Positions 48,884 through 56,091 of a DNA stretch of 64,000 nt are shown here, one piece after another. The number at the start of each line of letters is the position of its first letter. Positions within the stretch are counted from its first letter, which is position 1. Source of the DNA: Pseudomonas fluorescens (GTDB taxonomy: Bacteria > Pseudomonadota > Gammaproteobacteria > Pseudomonadales > Pseudomonadaceae); contig NZ_CABVIR010000002.1 of assembly GCF_902498065.1 (NCBI RefSeq), positions 62,001 to 126,000 on the forward strand, in the 5' to 3' direction. The position numbers and the translations under genes were made by a program. The notes under the pieces were generated by a model. The model was given only the letters and a program-made list of their open reading frames with translations. It ran no database searches and was not told the origin of the DNA.

Positions 48884-48979
48884 CCCTGTGGGAGCGAGCT
48901 TGCTCGCGATGACGGTTTTACATTCGACATGCATGTCGCCTGATATACCGCTATCGCGAGCAAGCTCGCTCCCACAGGG
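48884..48979. repeat. REPIN, GCGAGC-type arms
   Basis: Perfect inverted pair GTGGGAGCGAGCTTGCTCGC and complement, flanked by CCCT/AGGG, about 45 bp apart. Confidence 0.93.
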
Positions 48980-49023
48980 TTAGTGGCCACTTGAGGTCGG
49001 TGTTTGTTCATAGGGAGTGTTGA

Positions 49024-49578
49024 ATGAAAGCCTGGCGTGTCGTTGTGATCGCCTTGTCGTTCCTGCTGCTCAGTGGCTGTCTGGTGACCTTCAGGGAGCC
49101 ATTGCCCACGAGCGACCCCGCGCCCAAAGGATTACTCGGCAAATGGACCAGCACCAACGCCTGGGGCGAGCCGGTGAATCTGGAACTGACGCGCATCGGC
49201 GACAATCGCTATCAGGCGGTCAGCTACTTCAAGGCCAAACCCAAGGAACGCGAAGCCTATCCCTTCACCGTCTCGCGCCATGGCAACCGCTGGTATCTGT
49301 CGGCGAAGGTGCCGGCGCAATTCGGCGGGCATTTCACCATTGCCGGGTTCGAACTCACCGACAAGCATGAACTGGTGGTCTACAACCTCGATCTCGAGCA
49401 GATCAATCAGGCCCTGGGGCAGAAAGTCCTCAGCGGCGAAGGCTTCCAGACCGACGACGGCGACGGCGTGCTGATCGACACTCAAATGGACCAGGTCTTC
49501 GCCTGGCTTGACGATCCGGCCAATTCCGATGTGTTCGTCGAGGCCGTGCGTTATCAGCGCCTGGCCAAAGCCAAATAA
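49024..49578 (+). CDS. putative outer-membrane lipoprotein, unknown function
   Basis: 184 residues with a lipoprotein signal peptide: MKAWRVVVIALSFLLLSGC, lipidated C19, followed by Leu-Val, so no Asp retention signal. The rest is beta-rich and lipocalin-like in pattern (GLLGKWTSTNAWGEPVNLEL). GGGAG precedes the ATG. It is probably co-transcribed with the DUF1704 gene 36 bp downstream. It matches the position of PA3698. Confidence 0.8.
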   Translation: MKAWRVVVIALSFLLLSGCLVTFREPLPTSDPAPKGLLGKWTSTNAWGEPVNLELTRIGDNRYQAVSYFKAKPKEREAYPFTVSRHGNRWYLSAKVPAQFGGHFTIAGFELTDKHELVVYNLDLEQINQALGQKVLSGEGFQTDDGDGVLIDTQMDQVFAWLDDPANSDVFVEAVRYQRLAKAK

Positions 49579-49614
49579 ACCCAGCACATAACGGTTTTTC
49601 TACAGGAGTTTCGG

Positions 49615-50892
49615 GTGGACGATTACCAGCAGACGATACGCATGTTGTCCGATCGCATTGTGCTGGCGCAGACGCCGATTCGCGTCCTGGATGCAGTGAA
49701 GTGGGACGAGAGCATTCGTAAGGGGTTCCTCAAGGCCAAGGGCAAGGAAATGCCGGCGGTGGACCGCGATTACTACCTGAACCGACCGCTGTCCTTCGAC
49801 TCCAGCAAAGTGAAACTGGAATTCCAGAACATCGAGCGTGACATCACCCGCCAGCTCGGTCAGTTCAACCCGGTCGGCCAGATCATGCGCCGCATGTGCA
49901 AGGAATACCGGATGGTGGTGCGCATGCTTGAAGCGCGCGGCACCGAGGATTTCGGCCTGATTTCCCAGGAGCTGTACGGCGCGGCGTCCGACGCGTTTCA
50001 CGCCGGTGACCCGACCCTGTCAGACCTTGGCCTGATGCTCTCCGATTATCTGAATAACATCGATGGCCGTGGTGACCTGAAGGACGAACCGAAAATCCTC
50101 ACCGCCAAGGACGCCGTGCATTTATTGCAAACCCGGCTGAGCAAAGTGTTTGGCGAGGCCGAGGAAACCATTCGGGTGTTCGAGTCCGACGGCATCGTCG
50201 CCGATGCGGCAGCGGGCGCCGACTACATCAAGATCCGCACCGACGCGATGTTCAACGAGCGTGACGTGCGTGCCCTGGAAGTCCATGAAGGGCTGGTGCA
50301 CGTGGGCACCACGCTCAACGGTTTGAACCAGCCGATCTGCACCTTCCTGTCCAAAGGGCCTCCCTCGTCGACCGTGACCCAGGAAGGGCTGGCGATCCTG
50401 ATGGAAATCATCACCTTCGCCTCTTACCCGAGCCGCCTGCGCAAACTGACCAACCGTACCCGCGCCATTCACATGGTGGAGGAGGGTGCGGACTTCCTGC
50501 AGATCTTCGAGTTTTTCCGCGAGCAGGGCTTTGAAATGGCGGAAAGCTACGGCAACGCCAGTCGGGTTTTCCGTGGTTCGGTACCCAACGGTCTGCCATT
50601 TACCAAAGACTTGTCCTACCTCAAGGGCTTTATCATGGTTTACAACTACATTCAGTTGGCCGTGCGTAAAGGCAAGCTTGAGCAAGTGCCGCTGCTGTTT
50701 TGCGGTAAGACCACGCTGGAAGACATGCGCACGTTGCGCCAGTTGGTCGATGAAGGATTGGTGGTGCCACCCAAGTATTTGCCGGAGCAGTTCCGCGACA
50801 TGAATGCGTTGTCGGCGTGGATGTGCTTCTCCAACTTCTTGAACCACCTGAGCCTGGACCGGATCGAAGCGGATTACTCCAATATTTTGTGA
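49615..50892 (+). CDS. DUF1704 family (QEGLA-motif) metallocarboxypeptidase-like protein
   Basis: 425 residues. The family is annotated as flavohaemoglobin expression-modulating QEGLA-motif protein. Seen: HExxxH-type motif VHEGLVHV (H224, E225, H229) and TQEGLA (E257). The same spacing of HExxxH and EEGLA defines the eukaryotic MATCAP tyrosine carboxypeptidases, so a zinc carboxypeptidase role is plausible. No signal peptide; cytoplasmic. GTG start with AGGAG at 7 bases. Confidence 0.85.
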   Translation: MDDYQQTIRMLSDRIVLAQTPIRVLDAVKWDESIRKGFLKAKGKEMPAVDRDYYLNRPLSFDSSKVKLEFQNIERDITRQLGQFNPVGQIMRRMCKEYRMVVRMLEARGTEDFGLISQELYGAASDAFHAGDPTLSDLGLMLSDYLNNIDGRGDLKDEPKILTAKDAVHLLQTRLSKVFGEAEETIRVFESDGIVADAAAGADYIKIRTDAMFNERDVRALEVHEGLVHVGTTLNGLNQPICTFLSKGPPSSTVTQEGLAILMEIITFASYPSRLRKLTNRTRAIHMVEEGADFLQIFEFFREQGFEMAESYGNASRVFRGSVPNGLPFTKDLSYLKGFIMVYNYIQLAVRKGKLEQVPLLFCGKTTLEDMRTLRQLVDEGLVVPPKYLPEQFRDMNALSAWMCFSNFLNHLSLDRIEADYSNIL

Positions 50893-50907
50893 CGATAATG
50901 CAATCTA

Positions 50908-51000
50908 CTGTGGGAGCGAGCCTGCTCGCGATAGCGGCCTGACATTCAACATTGATGTTGCCTGATACACCGCTATCGCGAGCAGGCTCGCTCCCACAGG
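50908..51000. repeat. REPIN, GCGAGC-type arms
   Basis: Inverted pair GTGGGAGCGAGCCTGCTCGC and complement about 45 bp apart, between the DUF1704 and hydrolase genes. The spacer resembles that of the REPIN at 48884 (CATTCAAC..ATGTTGCCTGATA). Confidence 0.93.
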
Positions 51001-51043
51001 GGAAAGGTGTATTTCCACCCAAATTTTCGCGGGGTTTCAACGG

Positions 51044-51958
51044 ATGAGAATCCTCGGCATCCTCTGCCTTCTCCTGACCCTCGGCGGTTGCAGCTCCTTG
51101 CTGTTCTACCCCGAGCCCGGCCAGTTGTTCACCCCGGAAAAAGCCAAACTCGAATACCGTGACGTGACCCTGGTCACCGCTGATGGCCTCAAGCTGCAAG
51201 GCTGGTGGCTGCCGGCGAAGAAAGGCATCGAGGTCAAAGGCACGGTGCTGCACCTGCACGGCAACGGCGGCAATCTGCCCATGCATCTGGGCGGCAGCTG
51301 GTGGTTGCCGGAAGAGGGCTATCAAGTGCTGCTGATCGATTATCGCGGCTACGGCTTGTCCGAAGGCGAACCGAGTTTGCCGGCGATTTATCAGGACATC
51401 GACGCCGCATTCAAGTGGCTCGACCAGGCGCCGGAAGTCAAAGGCAAACCGCTGATCCTGCTCGGCCAAAGCCTCGGTGGCTCAATGGCCGTGCATTACC
51501 TGGTTCAACACCCCGAACGCCAGAAGCAACTCAAGGCTTTTGTCCTCGACGGAGTGCCCGCCAGTTATCGCAGCATCGGCCAGTTCGCCCTCAGCAATTC
51601 CTGGTTGACCTGGGCGTTCCAGGTGCCGCTTTCGTGGCTGGTGCCGGACGGTGACAGCGCTATCCACTCGATGGCGCAGCTCAACGGCGTGCCGAAACTG
51701 ATCTATCACAGCATCGACGATCCGATCGTGCCTCTTTCCAACGGCATCCGTCTGTATCAAGCTGCGCCGCCGCCGCGGGTGCTGCAACTGACCCGTGGCG
51801 GTCATGTGCAGACGTTCGCCGACCCGGTCTGGCGCAAAGTCATGCTGCGATACCTCGATGACCCGCAGCATTTCAACGGCCTGCGCCGCCTGGGTGAAAT
51901 CCCCAACTACCCGGCACCCCCGAATTCAGAAGATGAACCACCAGAGAGCCCGCAATGA
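51044..51958 (+). CDS. alpha/beta hydrolase lipoprotein
   Basis: 304 residues. Lipobox LTLGGC with C16. Alpha/beta hydrolase fold with HGNGGNLP (oxyanion loop, about 72-79), nucleophile S143 in GQSLGG, acid D in YHSIDDPIVP and H in RGGHVQTF. Esterase or peptidase substrate unknown; related to the YfhR/BEM46 group. The stop overlaps the next gene (ATGA). Confidence 0.88.
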   Translation: MRILGILCLLLTLGGCSSLLFYPEPGQLFTPEKAKLEYRDVTLVTADGLKLQGWWLPAKKGIEVKGTVLHLHGNGGNLPMHLGGSWWLPEEGYQVLLIDYRGYGLSEGEPSLPAIYQDIDAAFKWLDQAPEVKGKPLILLGQSLGGSMAVHYLVQHPERQKQLKAFVLDGVPASYRSIGQFALSNSWLTWAFQVPLSWLVPDGDSAIHSMAQLNGVPKLIYHSIDDPIVPLSNGIRLYQAAPPPRVLQLTRGGHVQTFADPVWRKVMLRYLDDPQHFNGLRRLGEIPNYPAPPNSEDEPPESPQ

Positions 51959-52284
51959 GTGAAGAACGTAACGCCATCCCGCTGATCATCACCGGTATCT
52001 GCAGCATCCTCGGCACCGTCGCCGCCCTGTGGTGGTACGGCTACCTGCACTTCGCCAAACCCGAGGACGCGCTGCTGCTGAGCGAATTCACCATGCTCAA
52101 GACCGTGCCGGGCGAGGATTACAAAGTCTCCCTGGAGCCGGCCCCGCAAGTCGCGCAGTGCATTGATGGCGTGCTGGTGATGTTCGACACCGAGCAGAAA
52201 GGCCTGACCGGTGTGTTGGTCAACAGCAAGAGAAAAGCCGTGCGCTGCATGGGGCAGGAAACCCCACAGAAGCTGGAGCCGTAG
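51955..52284 (+). CDS. small single-pass membrane protein, unknown function
   Basis: 109 residues with one membrane helix (about 8-29, IPLIITGICSILGTVAALWWY) and a periplasmic-side tail with two cysteines (VAQCIDG and AVRCMGQ) that could form a disulfide. Overlaps the hydrolase gene by 4 bases, so the two are likely made together. A stem CCCCTTC/GAAGGGG (52303-52330) follows and may end transcription. Confidence 0.75.
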   Translation: MSEERNAIPLIITGICSILGTVAALWWYGYLHFAKPEDALLLSEFTMLKTVPGEDYKVSLEPAPQVAQCIDGVLVMFDTEQKGLTGVLVNSKRKAVRCMGQETPQKLEP

Positions 52285-52369
52285 ACAGCGGCATAACGGG
52301 CTCCCCTTCGGTCAACAGTGATTGAAGGGGACCGTTGGTTCATTGATTTACCCGTACGAGCAAAACAAC

Positions 52370-53776
52370 CTAGGGGGCGACTTCAAAGTCGACGTAGTTG
52401 TACTGCGATGGGTTGAGGCCCATGACTTGCTGTACGCGCCCCTCGTACTTGCTGGCTGGTAATTGCGCTAGTGTTGAACTCCAGACTCCCGTGGCGTCTG
52501 CAACGGTGTTGATCACGTTCCACTTGCTTTCCCCAGACTTTCTATAGCCAATGACCATCCAGGCGCCGGGAGAGCCCGTGCCTGAAAAAACGATGGGGTT
52601 TTGAGCGGCTGGCGCTCCCGCTACAGGTTTTTGAATGTTGGGCGGCGGTAAAGGCGTGAAGCAACCAGGCAGTGCCTCTCCGTTCACCGCAACGGAAAAG
52701 ATCGCTCCTTGATCAGAACGTGAACAAAACCCGACAGAGATTTTTGCCTCCTCATCTTTCAAAATTATGTTTCCTGTTAGTGTTGGATCAGCTGTCGAAG
52801 CTGTTTCCGGTGTGGCGTCCAGTTGAGTGTTTAGAAGATACCCTCCCATGCTGGTGTATCTGACCCAGACGCCGTTGACTCGATTGTCAGTAGGTGGAAA
52901 GTTGTCGAAAGGCGTCGGTTTGCGGTATTCAAAAGCCAGTTGTGTTGGCACCAATCCTGGACGATTGATGAGGTACAACTGCGGGCCTTCCTGACCCAGT
53001 ACACCCAGGCGATAGAGGCCGGTACGTTCGATAACGGCAACTTGCTTGTTATCCAGCCAGCCGGAATACCAGCGGTTGTTCGCAGGGTAGAGTGTTGCTC
53101 CACCTGAAACCGAATCTCCCGTGTCGCCATTCCCAATCACGGTGCACCCGGTTGGGGCCGTTAAGGTGTCTCCCTCTTTCGGGCATTTGGTATACGTATT
53201 GCCATGGGCGTACCCCAGGTTGTGTCCGAACTCATGTTTGTACACATGGGATGCGCCACTCTGGCCGTACACGCCGATGAGTCGTCCGGGACGATAAGCC
53301 GATGCATTACCCCCACAATCAACCACGTTGATCACATAATCGAATTGCTCAGGATCAAGCCCGTGTCCCTGCGCCGTTTTTTTACCCTCTGCAATAGCCA
53401 GGGCCATCGGCATCGGCGAACCACCTTTGCATTGGTCTGGACGAGGGCCGGAAGTACTCTCGATGACCTGGCCAGTCAGCGTCAGTTTTCCAGCCGATGC
53501 CGCGTGGAGATAGGACTGTAAGGAGTCCGGATCCGAGGAGAGGGTATGTTTCTTGATCAAGGGGTAGTTCAGGGCGTCTCCATCCTGCCAATGGTTGACG
53601 GTTACCAGAAGGGTTTTGGTTCCCACCACGGGTCGTTGATTGATGTCTGGTTTGGGTAAGGGAATCGCGTTGGGTATGGCGTCCCTTTCGTCATACACAA
53701 ACTCATTGTCTGGAATATGGCTACCCGCGCAGCCGGCCAGAATTGACGCTGTACAAAACATCACTGTTTTTCGCAT
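52370..53776 (-). CDS. metzincin-type zinc metalloprotease lipoprotein
   Basis: 468 residues. Lipobox SILAGC with C16. The zinc motif HEFGHNLGYAH at 181-191 is an exact HExxHxxGxxH metzincin signature, resembling gametolysin-like M11 and related peptidases, followed by NRWYSGWL. No Met-turn methionine is obvious where DSVSGG appears. The C-terminal third (about 380-468) looks like a beta-sandwich domain. Base composition is visibly less GC-rich than neighbours, and it interrupts a conserved gene order. GGAG upstream; GTG at 53779 is an alternative start. Confidence 0.82.
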   Translation of the reverse strand: MRKTVMFCTASILAGCAGSHIPDNEFVYDERDAIPNAIPLPKPDINQRPVVGTKTLLVTVNHWQDGDALNYPLIKKHTLSSDPDSLQSYLHAASAGKLTLTGQVIESTSGPRPDQCKGGSPMPMALAIAEGKKTAQGHGLDPEQFDYVINVVDCGGNASAYRPGRLIGVYGQSGASHVYKHEFGHNLGYAHGNTYTKCPKEGDTLTAPTGCTVIGNGDTGDSVSGGATLYPANNRWYSGWLDNKQVAVIERTGLYRLGVLGQEGPQLYLINRPGLVPTQLAFEYRKPTPFDNFPPTDNRVNGVWVRYTSMGGYLLNTQLDATPETASTADPTLTGNIILKDEEAKISVGFCSRSDQGAIFSVAVNGEALPGCFTPLPPPNIQKPVAGAPAAQNPIVFSGTGSPGAWMVIGYRKSGESKWNVINTVADATGVWSSTLAQLPASKYEGRVQQVMGLNPSQYNYVDFEVAP

Positions 53777-53842
53777 CACGTAAGCTCCATAGATACTCGA
53801 GTAGCACCGGAGCCAAACTAAGCTTAAACAGAAAAGTCGACT

Positions 53843-53860
53843 ACTGTCATAAATGACAGT
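53843..53860. promoter_or_regulatory. palindrome upstream of the metalloprotease gene
   Basis: ACTGTCAT-AA-ATGACAGT, perfect 8-bp arms, 66 bases before the metalloprotease start. It could be an operator or a second stem behind the lptF terminator. Confidence 0.45.
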
Positions 53861-53863
53861 CGT

Positions 53864-53900
53864 AAAAAAGCCCCGCCTGATCAGATCAGGCGGGGCTTTT
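53864..53900 (-). terminator. rho-independent terminator of lptF
   Basis: Very strong symmetric stem AGCCCCGCCTGATC/GATCAGGCGGGGCT with T-runs in both directions, 17 bases beyond the lptF stop. Confidence 0.95.
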
Positions 53901-53917
53901 GCGTTGCGGCGTGAAGC

Positions 53918-54709
53918 TTAGTTCGAGCTAACCGCCGAACGCGGGATCACCGGCTGGTTGTCGTTGGAAATGGTCACTTCCACGCGACGGTTCATCGCCC
54001 GGCCTGAGGTGCTGGAGTTTTCAGCAACCGGGTATTCCTTGCCATAACCCTGGGCAACGATGCGCGCCGGATCAACGCCCATTTTCACCAGTGCCGTGCG
54101 CACGGAACCGGCACGACGCTCGGACAGCGACTGGTTGTGCGACGCCGTGCCGGTGCTGTCGGTGTAGCCTTCGACGATCACCTTGCGGTCCGGGTTTTCC
54201 TGAAGGAATTGCGCCAGTTTGTTGATGTTCACCAGGCCGCTGGATTTCAGGTCGGCACGGTCAGTGGCAAACAGCACATCACCGAAGGTCACCAGCGTCC
54301 CGCGATCGGTCTGCTTGGCGTTCAGGCTGTCCTGCAGCTGCTTGATCTGCTGATCGCGAGCATCGAGACGCGCCTGGGCACGTTGCGCGGCAGCGTTTTT
54401 CAAATTGGCTTCAGCGGTGCGCAGGGCGATGGTCTGCTTCGCCACTTCAACCCGCTGATTGGTCAGGTAGGCCAGTTGATCGACCGTATGCTCGTCCTGC
54501 TTGTCCATATAAGCCTTGTCGGCCTTGTCCAGGTAATCGCTGGCGTCCTTGGTTTCCAGCGCGGCGACTTTGCTCGCCTGCGGGTTGGCTTGCAGGCCGC
54601 TGTAGTTGGTGCGGGCCTGTTCAAGGTTCGCGTTAGGCGGCGTGGAGCAGGCAGCCAGTGCAACGCTTGCGGCCAGCAGGGCAGGGATCATCAATTGTTT
54701 GCGATTCAT
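53918..54709 (-). CDS. lptF: OmpA-family lipoprotein LptF
   Basis: 263 residues. Lipobox ALAAC with C21; DUF4398-like helical region (about 25-130, coiled-coil-prone, rich in Ala/Gln); OmpA peptidoglycan-binding domain (about 140-250) with YTDSTGTASHNQSLSERRA and NRRVEVTI. In P. aeruginosa LptF (PA3692) is an AlgU-controlled lipoprotein linked to survival under stress. It follows the DUF4398 gene in the same operon. Terminator downstream. Confidence 0.9.
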   Translation of the reverse strand: MNRKQLMIPALLAASVALAACSTPPNANLEQARTNYSGLQANPQASKVAALETKDASDYLDKADKAYMDKQDEHTVDQLAYLTNQRVEVAKQTIALRTAEANLKNAAAQRAQARLDARDQQIKQLQDSLNAKQTDRGTLVTFGDVLFATDRADLKSSGLVNINKLAQFLQENPDRKVIVEGYTDSTGTASHNQSLSERRAGSVRTALVKMGVDPARIVAQGYGKEYPVAENSSTSGRAMNRRVEVTISNDNQPVIPRSAVSSN

Positions 54710-54754
54710 GGTTTCGTCCTTTTAAGTCGAGAAAGAAGTACGTCGTGGCGGCGC

Positions 54755-55168
54755 TTATTGCACGGTGCGCTGGCTTTCCTGACGCAGTTCCTGAACCCCT
54801 TTCTGAGAGTCCTTCACCGCCTGTTCGGCTTTGATCGCCTGGGCTTTGCGTTCGGCTACGCGTGCGTCCCACTCGGCCTGTTCGGCGAGCATTCGGGCTT
54901 CGTCGTACTTTTTGTCGTGCATGGCGATTTCGGCTTGTTTGAGCTTGTCCTGAGCGGACTTCATCTCAACCGCCGAGAATTCGGTGCCGCCGGCGCTGAC
55001 GGCGCTGTTCACCGCCGATTGGGTCACGGCGTATTGCTCGGTCGGCGGGTTACCGGCGCAACCGGCCAGAACCAGGCTGCTGCCGATGGCCAGGGCGGCC
55101 AGTTTCAGGCTGCGCAGGGGGGTGGACGAGGATTTGGCGGTGCTGATCTTCATGGTCTTCAACTCCAT
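54755..55168 (-). CDS. DUF4398 lipoprotein (PA3691-like)
   Basis: 137 residues. Lipobox LVLAGC with C37 after a long charged N-region; DUF4398 helical domain (about 45-125, charged coiled coil, AVEMKSAQDKLKQAEIAMHD). It resembles the N-terminal half of the adjacent LptF, suggesting an old duplication. ATG at 55168 is chosen (GGAG at 8 bases); 55153 is equally plausible. It is the first gene after an AlgU promoter. Confidence 0.85.
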   Translation of the reverse strand: MELKTMKISTAKSSSTPLRSLKLAALAIGSSLVLAGCAGNPPTEQYAVTQSAVNSAVSAGGTEFSAVEMKSAQDKLKQAEIAMHDKKYDEARMLAEQAEWDARVAERKAQAIKAEQAVKDSQKGVQELRQESQRTVQ

Positions 55169-55270
55169 TGGAATAACTCCTGAAAAACTAAAAATCCATC
55201 CTGGGCAAGGAGCCGCAACCATCAATTTTCGAAGCATTTTGAAACGGCCGTCCCAGGCGTGGTTACTGGT

Positions 55271-55298
55271 TACGACCCGAGGCATTTTTTAAAAGTTC
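55271..55298 (-). promoter_or_regulatory. AlgU (sigma-22/sigma-E) promoter of the DUF4398-lptF operon
   Basis: On the minus strand GAACTT (55298-55293) followed by a 17-base spacer and TCGTA (55275-55271), a very good match to GAACTT-N16/17-TCtgA. It lies about 100 bases before the first gene and agrees with known AlgU control of lptF in P. aeruginosa. Confidence 0.8.
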
Positions 55299-55379
55299 AG
55301 AGAAGATGGCCTATCGCCGGAAAAAACTTTGACCGAATGGACAAGGCTCTAAATAGGGAACTTTGGCGATGTGTAGCGG

Positions 55380-55409
55380 TATTCCCGGGCTTTTCCAGGC
55401 CCGGGAATA
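55380..55409. other. 11-bp perfect inverted repeat (stem-loop)
   Basis: TATTCCCGGGC and GCCCGGGAATA with an 8-base loop. No T-run on either side. In the 376-bp gap between the DUF4398 gene and the next minus-strand gene; it may end that gene's transcript. Confidence 0.5.
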
Positions 55410-55434
55410 GGCAATTGTTGAAGGCGACTGCAAC

Positions 55435-55529
55435 CCCTGTGGGAGCGAGCTTGCTCGCGATGGCGGAGTGTCAGGCAATAGAAGTGTTGAATGTCAGACC
55501 GCTATCGCGAGCAAGCTCGCTCCCACAGG
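55435..55529. repeat. REPIN, GCGAGC-type arms
   Basis: Perfect inverted pair GTGGGAGCGAGCTTGCTCGC and complement, about 45 bp apart, just beyond the stop of the 55545-55889 gene. Confidence 0.93.
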
Positions 55530-55544
55530 TCTGGATGGTTTGAA

Positions 55545-55889
55545 TCAGTGTTTCTGCTTGTCGTCGCCGGAAGACAAATCATGCAAATGACGACGGGACA
55601 ACGCGAGAAAACGCGGGGTTGGGCCGATGTCTTCGTACAGCGGATCGCCTTCTTCGTCGGTGGCCACGACGGTCGAACCTTTCACGTACGGGAAGCTTTT
55701 TTCAAGTTCTTCGAGCGCAGCGCCGATCAACTCGCCGAGCAGTTCTTCGGGGTGCCGTTTGGGGTACATCTCGATGATCGCCGCGAGTCGTGCGGCGGCC
55801 TCCACATCCAGATGAATCGCGTAGCCGGTGTCGGTCAGGCGACCCTTGGCGTTTTCTTCCCAATGATGGGCAAGCTCGCGGATTTTCAT
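55545..55889 (-). CDS. conserved hypothetical protein (PA3688-like)
   Basis: 114 residues: MKIRELAHHWEENAKGRLT, then LDVEAAARLAAIIEMYPKRHPEELLGELIGAALEEL and TDEEGDPLYEDIGPTPRFL. Soluble, acidic; the middle resembles a ribbon-helix-helix-like helical segment, but I cannot assign a family. It is conserved beside ppc in Pseudomonas. GAGG precedes the ATG. Divergent from ppc. Confidence 0.8.
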   Translation of the reverse strand: MKIRELAHHWEENAKGRLTDTGYAIHLDVEAAARLAAIIEMYPKRHPEELLGELIGAALEELEKSFPYVKGSTVVATDEEGDPLYEDIGPTPRFLALSRRHLHDLSSGDDKQKH

Positions 55890-56091
55890 AAAAACCTCAT
55901 GGCGCGCCTGCTCGTGGCAGGCAGGGTAAGTGTCCGGTCATGGCCGGCGAAAGCCGTTGTACGGCTTACTCTTCAGACTAGCTCGCGGGCCCAAGGTTTA
56001 AAGTCCCTTCGTCGTGTGCTTGTAAGAAGTGCTTTACGGCGGCACTCTTTAACGCACGAAGCACACCGGATTTTTCGCTGGAGAACGGCTG

